Shown: positions 16,005 to 23,699 of the stretch, piece by piece
How positions within the stretch are numbered: position 1 is the stretch's first letter
Layout of the letters: each line of letters begins with the position of its first letter
Source: a virus
Length of the DNA stretch: 38,142 nt
Strand: one strand, 5' to 3'
Virus record (IMG/VR): IMGVR_UViG_3300050011_000059
Location: 1-38,142 of that record
Notes under the pieces: model-generated
Seen by the model: only the letters and a program-made list of their open reading frames with translations
Database searches by the model: none
Told to the model about the DNA's origin: nothing
Translations under genes and position numbers: made by a program

Positions 16005-16216
16005 GGGATCGGCTGATACCCAGGCGACGGGTCCGGGACTATCGGCTGCGCCTGAAGGTAAGCACCCATGTGCGACGTGGAACAGAAATCCAAGCCGTTA
16101 TAGGCCTGCGTGCCGGTCGTCAGAGCCAGGGTAGCGCTGACGTTCTGGATGCACGGCACGCCGCTCGGGATCACACCCTTGCACTGATCACAAACCCTGT
16201 TGGTAGCGGTACTCAC
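16001..16216 (-). CDS. Small Cys-containing hypothetical protein
   Basis: 71 aa from the GTG at 16216, which overlaps the previous TGA (GTGA); a GTG at 16225 is an alternative. CDQCKGVIPSGVPC and FCSTSHMG give four Cys and a His that could bind zinc. The tail is Pro-rich (PIVPDPSPGYQPIP). No family recognised. Confidence 0.5.
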   Translation of the reverse strand: MSTATNRVCDQCKGVIPSGVPCIQNVSATLALTTGTQAYNGLDFCSTSHMGAYLQAQPIVPDPSPGYQPIP

Positions 16217-16428
16217 TTCGGCCACTCAAAGACGATATGGATTGTCAAGACCACGAACCCCGCGAGCACCAGTACCTTGATCCATCCCGAGACTGCCTCG
16301 AGATCCCACGCCGTTGCGGACAGCGAACGCCACGGCACCTGGGCGAGCAGTCCGAGTCCCTCGAAGATCAGGAACAACAGCACCCACGCGCCCCACACAA
16401 CGAACGACCAGGTCCAGCTGCCGGTCAT
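16213..16428 (-). CDS. Small two-TM membrane protein
   Basis: 71 aa starting MTGSWTWSF, ATGA-coupled to the previous gene. Two hydrophobic segments, ~9-29 (VVWGAWVLLFLIFEGLGLL) and ~50-66 (IKVLVLAGFVVLTIHIVF), are separated by a loop containing WRSLSATAWD. A longer upstream extension has no ribosome site. In the middle of the head-tail genes it could be a holin-like or virion-associated membrane protein. Unknown. Confidence 0.6.
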   Translation of the reverse strand: MTGSWTWSFVVWGAWVLLFLIFEGLGLLAQVPWRSLSATAWDLEAVSGWIKVLVLAGFVVLTIHIVFEWPK

Positions 16429-16904
16429 TTCGGCAGATCCTTCGGAACAAAGGTCCGTCCCTTGTACCGTTCGCCGAGATCCTTCCGCACAGCGTGCGCC
16501 GTACGCTCCGCGACATCGCCCATCTTCTCCTTGAACCCGTCGCGGCGGTGAGCATGAGCGTCCAGCGTCGCCCGTTCGAGGTCGGCTGCGTAGTCGTAGT
16601 GCCCGCGGCCCATGGGGTCGATCTGTTCGATCCGTTCCACGATCCGGTGATCCAGGCCGGCCCACGTCCCGGATATCGTCTGATGCGCCTGGGCGGTCAG
16701 CACCAGGTGCGTTACGCGACCATCCTCGGACTCGTGGTACACAGCCCAGAACGGCGGGTTACCGTTCTCAGCGAACCTGACCCGCAGACCCTTGTCGATC
16801 CGCTCGAGATCAGCGGCAACCGTGGACGCGTCGGCGCTGATCTGCACCATCCTGCCGTCCGCTGCCTGACGAATCTGACTGATCCTGGCTGGTTCGACCT
16901 TCAT
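16425..16904 (-). CDS. Conserved phage protein of the head-tail region
   Basis: 159 aa. Starts MKVEPARISQIRQ; contains LERIDKGLRVRFAENGNPPF, AVYHESEDGRVTHLVLT and the C-terminal part GDVAERTAHAVRKDLGERYKG. From memory, proteins with the 'L..IDPRLRVRY.e' start and the 'A.ALRKDLG' end occur next to capsid genes of actinobacterial phages, sometimes annotated as head-tail connector. No enzymatic motif seen. Starts 3 nt after the previous stop. Confidence 0.5.
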   Translation of the reverse strand: MKVEPARISQIRQAADGRMVQISADASTVAADLERIDKGLRVRFAENGNPPFWAVYHESEDGRVTHLVLTAQAHQTISGTWAGLDHRIVERIEQIDPMGRGHYDYAADLERATLDAHAHRRDGFKEKMGDVAERTAHAVRKDLGERYKGRTFVPKDLPK

Positions 16905-16907
16905 CGC

Positions 16908-17264
16908 TCAGTTTCCGAACGCGATGATCTGCCACGTAACGCCGGACACGTTGACCGCACTGGCGATCTGGACGCCGGCGTTCGTGAAGCACTCCAGGTT
17001 CGCGCTACCACCACCCGTAGCAGGGATGACCGCCATGCTTGACGACGTGCAGTTCGAGCCTGTCGACGCCTGAATCTCGGCCTGCGCGGCGAAGATGACG
17101 CTGTTGAACCCGAGCTGCTGCGCCGTGATCGCCGATCCGCCCGTAACGTACGACGCCTCGCCGACGACAGTGACGATGGCCATCTTGATATCCCCGACCG
17201 CCATCGGGGCTGCCTGCGTGTTGTGCGGGTCGGTATTGACCGGTGCGACAGTTCCAAGCGCCAT
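16908..17264 (-). CDS. Small head/structural protein (possible decoration protein)
   Basis: 118 aa. MAVGDIKMAIVTVVGEASYVTGG, quoted in parts, followed by LGFNSVIFAAQ and the terminal GVTWQIIAFGN match a common type of small beta-rich phage protein found next to the capsid gene. GGAAGGTGG lies upstream of the ATG at 17264. It is separated from the capsid gene only by the inserted HNH gene and a hairpin, so it was probably the next gene in the head operon. Confidence 0.55.
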   Translation of the reverse strand: MALGTVAPVNTDPHNTQAAPMAVGDIKMAIVTVVGEASYVTGGSAITAQQLGFNSVIFAAQAEIQASTGSNCTSSSMAVIPATGGGSANLECFTNAGVQIASAVNVSGVTWQIIAFGN

Positions 17265-17307
17265 AAGGCGACCACCTTCCAGGTATCATTCAGAGGAGAA
17301 ATAAAGC

Positions 17308-17338
17308 GGCCCCGGCAACGCGTGAACGTTCCGGGGCC
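17308..17338 (-). terminator. Strong hairpin between HNH and head genes
   Basis: GGCCCCGG (17308-17315) and CCGGGGCC (17331-17338) form a perfect 8-bp stem, with an inner AACG/CGTT pairing. Read on the minus strand the hairpin is followed by GCTTTATTT, as in a Rho-independent terminator, so it may end capsid-gene transcripts. It also lies in the leader of the plus-strand HNH gene. Confidence 0.45.
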
Positions 17339-17362
17339 CGACACCAGAAGAAAGGACTTCTG

Positions 17363-17902
17363 ATGCAAGACCCACCATACGGCTATTGCTGCTGCGGATG
17401 CGGAGAGAAAGCTCCGATCTCGCCCCAGACCGTCCGAAAGCTTGGATACGTCAAGGGCGAGCCGCGGAGCTACGTCCGCAACCACGACAAGCGCGGCACC
17501 AGCCCGAAGTACAAGGTTGACGAGAACGGCTGCTGGCTCTTCACTGGCTGGACCAACACCAAGGGCTACGGCATGATCCGTGATGGTGCTCGGATGCGAA
17601 TCGCCCACCGTGTCTTCTACGAGCGGACCAAAGGTCCGATCCCCGAAGGGATGCAGCTAGATCATCTCTGCCGCGTCCCAGCATGCGTGAACCCGGCTCA
17701 TCTTGAGCCGGTCACCAACACTCAGAATGCGCGGCGAGGACGAAAGCCGAAGCTGACGATCGAGCAGGTCCGAGAGATCCGGAGCCGCCCGAAGGTCTAT
17801 GGCTCGACTCTCGCCCTCGCGCGCGAATTCGGTGTTCACACAGCGACAATCACAACCATCCGGAACCAGCCAGACAAAGTCTGGATAGACCCGGATGAAT
17901 GA
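17363..17902 (+). CDS. HNH endonuclease (free-standing homing type)
   Basis: 179 aa on the plus strand, inside the minus-strand head operon. The N-terminus has CCCGCG. A middle segment with DENGCWLFTGWTNTKGYG and RIAHRVFYERTKGPIPEG leads into LDHLCRVPACVNPAHLEPVT, the H...N..H core of HNH_3-type nucleases. The C-terminus (TIEQVREIRS...LAREFGVHTATITTIRN) is an HTH. This fold and domain order are typical of mobile phage endonucleases. AAGGA lies ~7 nt before the ATG. Its stop lies 3 nt from the converging capsid stop, so insertion disrupts no gene. Role: spread by cleaving endonuclease-free relatives. Confidence 0.8.
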   Translation: MQDPPYGYCCCGCGEKAPISPQTVRKLGYVKGEPRSYVRNHDKRGTSPKYKVDENGCWLFTGWTNTKGYGMIRDGARMRIAHRVFYERTKGPIPEGMQLDHLCRVPACVNPAHLEPVTNTQNARRGRKPKLTIEQVREIRSRPKVYGSTLALAREFGVHTATITTIRNQPDKVWIDPDE

Positions 17903-17905
17903 TGA

Positions 17906-19195
17906 TTACACGCGTGCAACTGGGATGTCGTCGTTGATGCCCGTAAACATCCCGTTGCGATTCGGGGCGATGCAGCACAAAATGGCATCCCAAACCATCC
18001 ACGCCTGCCACGTACGAGCCTTTGTACCCAAGGACGCGCCGTCCTTGAGATACAGGATGGAGCCCTTACCGTCGGGCGCCTCGAGCCAGTCCGGAGGGCC
18101 GAGCTGCGCCCACGCGAACGAGCTCTTGTTCAGCAGGAACCCCGTACCGTTCGGGCAGTCGACGTCGGCGAGCATCGGGATCGGCACGCCACCCGCACTC
18201 ACCGGGATCGCTCCCGCGTACCCACCTTCGGGCTTCGTGACGTTCCCGTCATTCCAGCGCTTCTGCGACGCGTACGTGTTCGCGAGCCGGCGCTGACCAC
18301 CGAGGGTCAGCATCCCGAGATCGGGGGTCTTGCCGCCACGCTGACGGATCTGCTGCGCCAACGCCATGATCCCGTCCTCTGACGGGTTCGCCTGACCGAA
18401 AGCCTTGACGTTGGAATCCCAGAACGGGTTGGTTGAACTGTTGATCTGATGCAACGTCCGGCCGGTGTTGCAGATGTTCCGCAGCCCGTCGGACTCTTGG
18501 GAACGGTCACCACTGATGTACACGCCGTACAGGTTCGACGTAGCACCCGCCGTCGTGGTACCGATCGTGAGGGTCGCGTTCGCCTGCGTCGCCGAATTCG
18601 CAGCACCCGTGAACGAGACCGCCGTGACCAGAGTCGCCACGACACCATTCGTGGTCGCACCAGTCGTCTTGACGAGAATGTCGACCGTATCGCCCACGGC
18701 GATGAACTGGCCCGAATCGACCGTGATCGACGTACCGCCACCAGGCGTACCCGTGACCGTCGCGAGCAGACCATCACCGGTGCCGTACGCGATCCTGGTG
18801 ACGTCCTTGCGCATGTCCGTCAGCGCAAGGTCCATTTCAAACGTCAGGGTCCGCACGAACGAGCCCTCGTCGGACTTGGACTGCTTGATCGCCTGGTCAG
18901 ACAGCTCGATGCCGGTGTCGAAATATTTCATTCCGACGATGCCGTCCATCGTGCCCTGCGTCCCCGCGGTAGCGAGCTGGCCACCATCGGTGGGGGAGCC
19001 ACGCCCGCGGTTACGGGAGCTATGGACCGGGAAGATCAACTGTCGACCAAACCCGCTGAACGTACCCAGCTGGTTCGCGTCGGTCTTCTCGAGAATGTCC
19101 AGGATCTGTGTTTCCTGGTTGAGCTGCTCGACCCAAGGGCCGCGATACACGTTCTTCAGTAGGGCGTCAACGCCCGTGAGATTCTGGGTCGCCAT
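17906..19195 (-). CDS. Major capsid protein (HK97-fold type)
   Basis: 429 aa. Starts LTGVDALLKNVYRGPWVEQLNQ, quoted in parts, then GRQLIFPVHSSRNRGRGS, YFDTGIELSDQAIKQSKSDEGSF and LALTDMRKDVTRIAYGTGDG. This helix-rich N-arm and E-loop order is typical of this capsid type. A Thr/Ala/Gly/Val-rich insertion (~150-235, with ITVDSGQFIAVGDTVDILVK) resembles an added beta domain. The C-terminal part includes ILYLKDGASLGTKARTWQAW. Start at 19195 has GGAGGCCC upstream. It follows the scaffold gene, the usual order. Confidence 0.75.
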   Translation of the reverse strand: MATQNLTGVDALLKNVYRGPWVEQLNQETQILDILEKTDANQLGTFSGFGRQLIFPVHSSRNRGRGSPTDGGQLATAGTQGTMDGIVGMKYFDTGIELSDQAIKQSKSDEGSFVRTLTFEMDLALTDMRKDVTRIAYGTGDGLLATVTGTPGGGTSITVDSGQFIAVGDTVDILVKTTGATTNGVVATLVTAVSFTGAANSATQANATLTIGTTTAGATSNLYGVYISGDRSQESDGLRNICNTGRTLHQINSSTNPFWDSNVKAFGQANPSEDGIMALAQQIRQRGGKTPDLGMLTLGGQRRLANTYASQKRWNDGNVTKPEGGYAGAIPVSAGGVPIPMLADVDCPNGTGFLLNKSSFAWAQLGPPDWLEAPDGKGSILYLKDGASLGTKARTWQAWMVWDAILCCIAPNRNGMFTGINDDIPVARV

Positions 19196-19245
19196 AGTGG
19201 CGGGCCTCCTGGTATGTCAGGGTTATTGGGAAGCCCGCATCCCGT

Positions 19246-20088
19246 TTACGCGCGGTTGCTGTGCTGCAGAAACTCGATCGCGGCGTTCTTGACTCCGGGA
19301 TCGTCGATCCGCTTGTACTGTTCCGGCGTTACTAACGGGACACCACCTGATTCCGCCGGCTTGGGCGCGTCCACCTTGGCTTGCAACGCCGACTTCTCGA
19401 CGTCGTTACGCCACCGCTGCAGATCCTCATACGCTCTAGGGATCGCGTTCATCGGGTCTGACTCGATGTACGCGCCCGCGAGCGTGTTGATGAGCTGCTT
19501 GGTTTGATCGTCAAACGCACCGTGCTTCTCTTCAAGCCCAGTGACCTGACCATCGATGAACCGGGCGGCGTCAGCCTCCCGTGCCTGCTGGTCCTGCTGA
19601 TCGAAACGGGTGGAAAACTGCTCCAACTGCTGCGACAGAGGGCCTAGCCGTTGCTCCAACAGCTGCTCTAGCTGCTGCTGGTTAGGGTCCTGGAAGCCGT
19701 ACTCGTCAGCGGCAGCGGCCTGAGCTTCCTCAGCCTGTTTCGGGGTCAACCCATTCTGGGCTGCATACCCGTCCCACCACTGCTGCATGACCTGCGGATC
19801 TTCCATCGCCTGACGGAACTGCACCAGCCACGCAACCTCGTCCGAACTCAGCGAGTTGACGCCCGTGTCTGCGAGCGGTTCCCACTGCTTACGAAACTCG
19901 GCAGCGTCCTGGAACTTACGGGTGGTATTGGCATCGAAGGCTTTGAAAGCCGCCTCAGCCTCGTCCCGTGCTTCTTCTGGGATGCGGTCCAAGTACTCCT
20001 GGTAAGGAGCACCTTGATTGCCTCCGTCGCCCTGGCCTTCAGGATCGGGCTGTGCGACATCGGGTACTTCGGGATCAGCGAAAAACAC
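19246..20088 (-). CDS. Scaffolding protein
   Basis: 280 aa, acidic and Gln-rich. The N-terminus is disordered-looking (DPEVPDVAQPDPEGQGDGG). The core is helical and coiled-coil (QQLEQLLEQRLGPLSQQLEQ...FDQQDQQAREADAARF), and the C-terminus is short and polar (AAIEFLQHSNRA). Position immediately before the major capsid gene and composition fit an internal scaffold that guides procapsid assembly. GTG start at 20088 with GGAGAG upstream. Confidence 0.7.
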   Translation of the reverse strand: MFFADPEVPDVAQPDPEGQGDGGNQGAPYQEYLDRIPEEARDEAEAAFKAFDANTTRKFQDAAEFRKQWEPLADTGVNSLSSDEVAWLVQFRQAMEDPQVMQQWWDGYAAQNGLTPKQAEEAQAAAADEYGFQDPNQQQLEQLLEQRLGPLSQQLEQFSTRFDQQDQQAREADAARFIDGQVTGLEEKHGAFDDQTKQLINTLAGAYIESDPMNAIPRAYEDLQRWRNDVEKSALQAKVDAPKPAESGGVPLVTPEQYKRIDDPGVKNAAIEFLQHSNRA

Positions 20089-20211
20089 CGATCTCTCCTT
20101 TGCTTATGACGCTGTTGCCGTACGCGGCTGTTGCCCTTGGGCTCCTGGCCGCGGCTCCTGGCGTCGAGTGGTTGCTACTGGGGTGCTAACTCTTCGTAAG
20201 GGTCCTACGCT

Positions 20212-20235
20212 TTACCGACCGCTGCGGAAGTTCAT
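20212..20235 (-). CDS. Seven-codon micro-ORF with strong ribosome site
   Basis: ATG at 20235 is preceded by AGGAGGTGGTGGGT, an almost ideal ribosome site, but the frame (MNFRSGR) closes at TAA 20212 after seven codons. It lies in the ~160-nt gap between the 65-aa gene and the scaffold gene. It may be a leader peptide or translational enhancer, or the stump of a decayed gene. The rest of the gap (20089-20211) shows only a weak 6-bp hairpin near 20196-20211 and the scaffold ribosome site. Confidence 0.3.
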   Translation of the reverse strand: MNFRSGR

Positions 20236-20247
20236 ACCCACCACCTC

Positions 20248-20445
20248 CTATTTGCTGTCGGCAGATTCACGGGCCGCGCGCTTCAACCGCTGCGCTTTCT
20301 TCTCGGCCTCGTTCAAATTCTTCGGTTCCGGCTCTGAGTCCTCAGCGTCAACATCCTTACGCTGAGCGGCCTTGAGCTTGTCCAACGTCGACTGCATCTC
20401 AGCGATGAGAGCATCGACGTCTTTGTCCTCCGGGCTCTCGGCCAT
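20248..20445 (-). CDS. Small acidic coiled-coil protein
   Basis: 65 aa, with IAEMQSTLDKLKAAQRKDV, an acidic stretch (DAEDSEPEPKN), then a basic helix (EAEKKAQRLKRAARESADSK). The ATG overlaps the previous stop (TGATG). Located between portal and scaffold; could be a head assembly accessory. No family recognised. Confidence 0.55.
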   Translation of the reverse strand: MAESPEDKDVDALIAEMQSTLDKLKAAQRKDVDAEDSEPEPKNLNEAEKKAQRLKRAARESADSK

Positions 20446-20636
20446 CAGGACGCCTCGGCCGCAGCGGCGATCCGGTCAAAGCGAACCTGATCCACCACGG
20501 ACGCCGGGATGGTGACCACGACCCTCGCGGACTGATGCGCAAGCACGTCGCCCGCGTCGATCTTCTCACAAAGATCGTCGAACGCGCCCTTGCATTCCAG
20601 CATGAACCGGACGTACGCGTCGGTGTACTCAGTCAT
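20445..20636 (-). CDS. Small hypothetical protein of the head operon
   Basis: 63 aa starting MTEYTDAYVRFMLECK, then GAFDDLCEKIDAGDVLAHQSARVVVTIPASVV, quoted in parts. TGATG overlaps on both sides bind it into the portal-scaffold operon. The sequence looks alpha/beta and acidic. Unknown function. Confidence 0.55.
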   Translation of the reverse strand: MTEYTDAYVRFMLECKGAFDDLCEKIDAGDVLAHQSARVVVTIPASVVDQVRFDRIAAAAEAS

Positions 20637-21157
20637 CACCGACCGCCACTGCGATCCGACGGTCTCACATCCGAGTAGTTGACCTCGAGCAGCAGGTTGT
20701 CCGCGTCCCGTGTCCGGATGATGATCACCGTCGGATAGCCAGTCGTCTTGTCATGCGACACCGTTGAGACATACGCGCCGAACCGGCCGACGTACGAGCC
20801 GCTGACAACGTCAACCCACGACCCCAGGAGCGCATCATCATCGTTCCGGGTCGTGAAGTTGTCCACGATCACCGGAGCGGCGCCGGCAGCTGCGACAGCG
20901 GCAGGCTGTTGCGCGACGATCGCCTCTGCGAGATACGCTTTCGTGGCGCTCGCCGGCACGTCAGCACCGACGACATCCGCGGCGGTCACGAGCTCGTCCT
21001 TCTTGAAATCGGCCACGAGCTGCGCAGGGTCCTGCGGCGCCGTGTCAGCGACCGGTGCCGCAACGGCCTGCGGTTCGGGTGCGGCTGCGGTCGCCACGGT
21101 GGGCTCGGGCGCAGGCGCGAGGCCGGCGGGATCGGGCTGAACATTCTCATCGGCCAT
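20636..21157 (-). CDS. Portal-adjacent protein with SAP/HeH-like and SH3-like parts
   Basis: 173 aa. The first ~45 residues are Pro/Ala-rich. Residues ~45-85 (AQLVADFKKDELVTAADVVG...KAYLAEAIVAQ) resemble a HeH/SAP-like helix-extension-helix. The C-terminal ~65 residues contain LLGSWVDVVSGSYVGRFGAYV and VIIIRTRDADNLLLEVNYSDV, a KOW/SH3-like beta unit. It overlaps the portal stop by 11 nt. Possible nucleic-acid or portal contact; a proposal only. Confidence 0.5.
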   Translation of the reverse strand: MADENVQPDPAGLAPAPEPTVATAAAPEPQAVAAPVADTAPQDPAQLVADFKKDELVTAADVVGADVPASATKAYLAEAIVAQQPAAVAAAGAAPVIVDNFTTRNDDDALLGSWVDVVSGSYVGRFGAYVSTVSHDKTTGYPTVIIIRTRDADNLLLEVNYSDVRPSDRSGGR

Positions 21158-23399
21158 TGGGTGCTCCTGACGGTTGCGATTTCGATGGTTGAGGCTGCGG
21201 CTTGCTCAACTGCGTCAGCCGCGTCTGATGCTGCTCCTCGGACTGCCGAAGAGCCTGGTTATGCTGGTCCTGGGCCTGCTGCATCTTCTGCTGATGAAGT
21301 TCTTCCTGCTGACGCTGCGACTGCTCCGCACCGGCGGCCTGGTAGCCCTGCTGCTGACTCGCGCCTGCCTGCTGCTGCTGTTGCTGAGCCATCTGGCCCT
21401 GCTGAGCAACCTGGGCCTGCTGAGCCTGTTGTTGCTGCTGCGCCTGCGCCGCCTCGGGAGGTGGCTGGCCCTGCGCTTGAGCTTGTAGCGCCATTGCCTG
21501 CTGCTGGGTCTGGCTCAACCGAGCTCGGTGAGCAGCGACATGCGTTTCGATGTTCTGCTTGATCTGCGGGCTGAACGTCGCGTACCGAGCCTGACGCTGA
21601 AAACTCTCATGACCATCGATGTGTCCCTGATCGTCGTCATAGTCGTTGATCGGTAGATCAGCGCCCAGTGACATCAGCGAGTCTTCGCGGTTGACCTGAT
21701 CCTCAGTGTCGGAGTACTCCTGTACCAGACGTTCCGTCGCGCCCATCCCGGAATCCCGGAGGAACTGCGAAAGCTTCCGGCCTTGCGGCGGGTTGCCGGA
21801 CTGGACGAAGAACGTCATCCAGTCCTGGATCATTGCCTGCTTCGCGGCCTTGGACTGCGGGAACGCCGAACCGGCCTGAACCTCGACGGTCGTGTTGCCT
21901 TTCAGCATCGCGCCTTTGAAATCGAAGATCTCCCACGCGTCGTCACCGCCGCCGATCTTGATGGTGCGCGCGTCGGTGTAGAAGTTCGCGACGAGCTTCA
22001 GGATCTTCTCGCCGAACCGGCCGATCTGCTCCTCGTAATCCTGCATCGCCAAGCCAAGCCGCGTGTCGTCGGCCTCCTGTAGCAGCGTGATCGCCGATGC
22101 CGCGGTCACGCCCGGGGGGACGTTCGCATTCGTGACCTCGTGCTGCCCGGAGATATCCTCGATCGCCTGTCCGATCAGCGTGACCTCGTTGCTCACATAC
22201 TCCGGAAGCTGAGGCGCCTCGAGATACCGAATCAGCGCGTTCGGGCTGCCGATGTCGTCGTAGAAGTACACGCCGCCGGGCGCCGACGAGGCATCCAGGA
22301 ACTTCTCGGGGTCCTGGACAGCCTGCTTCGACGCCAGCAACGTCGGGTTGCCAACACGGTTGCGGTTCTCCGCCATCTGCGATCTGACCTTGTTCAGCTC
22401 CGTCTGCGGACCCCTGAGCAACTCCACCACGCTCATCGGCCACAACCGGCCCGGAACAGGCACGCCCGTCAGCATCACGTACGGCATCGGGTCGAACGGA
22501 TGATTGTCCGTCTCCAAGACCCGGCCTTGAGACCACACCATCCGGCAGCCGTGCGGATGCTTCGACGAAGGCTTAGACCAATACTCACGGACGCGAACGC
22601 CCTTGTAACCGCCGCTGGCGCCCTGTACCGCGCTCGACCCGATCATCCTCGCCTCAACCAGACCGGGGTTCGCGGCCGTGTCAGCCTTCAGCTTCACGCC
22701 GAACCGGCGGAGCACATACTCCTGGCTCTTGATCGACTCTTCGATCGCCCACTCCGCGTCGGGGAAACTGTCGCAAATCGGGTCGATGAACATCTGGAAC
22801 GGCGAGCGAACCTCGACCCGCACGTCGCCCTTCGCGACCTGCTTGGCCTGCACCTGCGTTTGAAGCTGCTGAGAGAGAGAATCAGCGAGCGTCTTGTCCC
22901 CACGCCGCGCCTTGCCCTGATCGTCCGTCAGCACCTTCCCGTCGGGCCCCACCAGCACGTTCTGGGGATCACCGATCGTTGAGTCCCAATAGCACTTCAG
23001 GAACCCGGCTGAGCAGATCCGTGACCACTCGAGCGCCTTCAACGACTGCTCGTGCATCTTGAGATGGCGCCACATGAACCGCATCACGCGCTCCGCGAGC
23101 TCGGCAGCGTTGGCGTCCTCCTCCTCACCGGTGTTCGGGGTGCAGGTGAACACCGGACGGTTCTTCGTCATCTTCGCGAGCTCAGTCCGAACCGTGCCGG
23201 CGATGCGGTTCTCGACAACCGTGATCCGGTTGCCCGCCAGGACCGGCTTATGCAACCGATCGCCAGCCCATGACACCCACTGCTGCCCCTGGAAGAAGGC
23301 AAGGTCGAGGAACCAGCCGGGCTCGAGCAGCCGCTTCGCTGAACGGGCCTGCTTGAACAGATCGTCGAGATCTTTCGTGACGGGATCGGTTTCAGCCAT
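21147..23399 (-). CDS. Portal protein (P22-like podovirus type)
   Basis: 750 aa. Motifs usual in this portal family: FFQGQQWVSW near 30, NRITVVENRI near 55-65, TCTPNTGEEEDANAAEL near 95, SRICSAGFLKCYWD, DPICDSFPDAEW, GVPVPGRLWPMSVVELLRGPQ and ENRNRVGNPTLLASKQA, VPPGVTAASAITLLQEADDT. Length agrees with the ~725-aa P22 portal. The last ~130 residues are extremely Gln-rich and likely helical, perhaps the barrel or an extension into the head. Role: dodecameric DNA channel and packaging motor dock. Overlaps the upstream TM gene by 8 nt. Confidence 0.8.
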   Translation of the reverse strand: MAETDPVTKDLDDLFKQARSAKRLLEPGWFLDLAFFQGQQWVSWAGDRLHKPVLAGNRITVVENRIAGTVRTELAKMTKNRPVFTCTPNTGEEEDANAAELAERVMRFMWRHLKMHEQSLKALEWSRICSAGFLKCYWDSTIGDPQNVLVGPDGKVLTDDQGKARRGDKTLADSLSQQLQTQVQAKQVAKGDVRVEVRSPFQMFIDPICDSFPDAEWAIEESIKSQEYVLRRFGVKLKADTAANPGLVEARMIGSSAVQGASGGYKGVRVREYWSKPSSKHPHGCRMVWSQGRVLETDNHPFDPMPYVMLTGVPVPGRLWPMSVVELLRGPQTELNKVRSQMAENRNRVGNPTLLASKQAVQDPEKFLDASSAPGGVYFYDDIGSPNALIRYLEAPQLPEYVSNEVTLIGQAIEDISGQHEVTNANVPPGVTAASAITLLQEADDTRLGLAMQDYEEQIGRFGEKILKLVANFYTDARTIKIGGGDDAWEIFDFKGAMLKGNTTVEVQAGSAFPQSKAAKQAMIQDWMTFFVQSGNPPQGRKLSQFLRDSGMGATERLVQEYSDTEDQVNREDSLMSLGADLPINDYDDDQGHIDGHESFQRQARYATFSPQIKQNIETHVAAHRARLSQTQQQAMALQAQAQGQPPPEAAQAQQQQQAQQAQVAQQGQMAQQQQQQAGASQQQGYQAAGAEQSQRQQEELHQQKMQQAQDQHNQALRQSEEQHQTRLTQLSKPQPQPSKSQPSGAPNGR

Positions 23400-23667
23400 C
23401 GTCGTCCGTCAACCCGTAGTCATCGTCGATGACGAGCTCGCCGACCTTGTTCCACTCGTCCGGCTCTCTCTCGGGAAGCTCGAAGTCCGCGGTCTCCCGG
23501 ATCGGCAGACGATCCGGAGCTTGAACGCGGTCAGCCATCGTCTGCAACGTCCGCTCGTACGCGTCGGCACGGTCGGAGCGTTCCTGTGCGTTGGACCGCT
23601 CGAGGCTGTAGATGAGCGCGATGAGCGTCACGATGATGATCGCCTCAGCGATAACGGCATAGATCAC
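23392..23667 (-). CDS. Small TM protein with acidic tail
   Basis: 91 aa. Residues ~2-20 (IYAVIAEAIIIVTLIALIY) form a TM segment. They are followed by a charged helix (SLERSNAQERSDRADAYERT) and an acidic C-terminus ending DDDYGLTDDDG. Directly upstream of and overlapping portal. Unknown role; possibly holin-like or membrane-associated. The 32-nt gap before it holds only its ribosome region. Confidence 0.55.
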   Translation of the reverse strand: MIYAVIAEAIIIVTLIALIYSLERSNAQERSDRADAYERTLQTMADRVQAPDRLPIRETADFELPEREPDEWNKVGELVIDDDYGLTDDDG

Positions 23668-23699
23668 TGAACGATCACCAGTCCTTTCAAAAGTCGTCG

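Noticed and set aside
21174-21488. Leu-rich plus-strand frame resembling a membrane protein
   Set aside because: It is the antisense of the CAG-rich (Gln-rich) end of the portal gene; the Leu runs are a composition effect.
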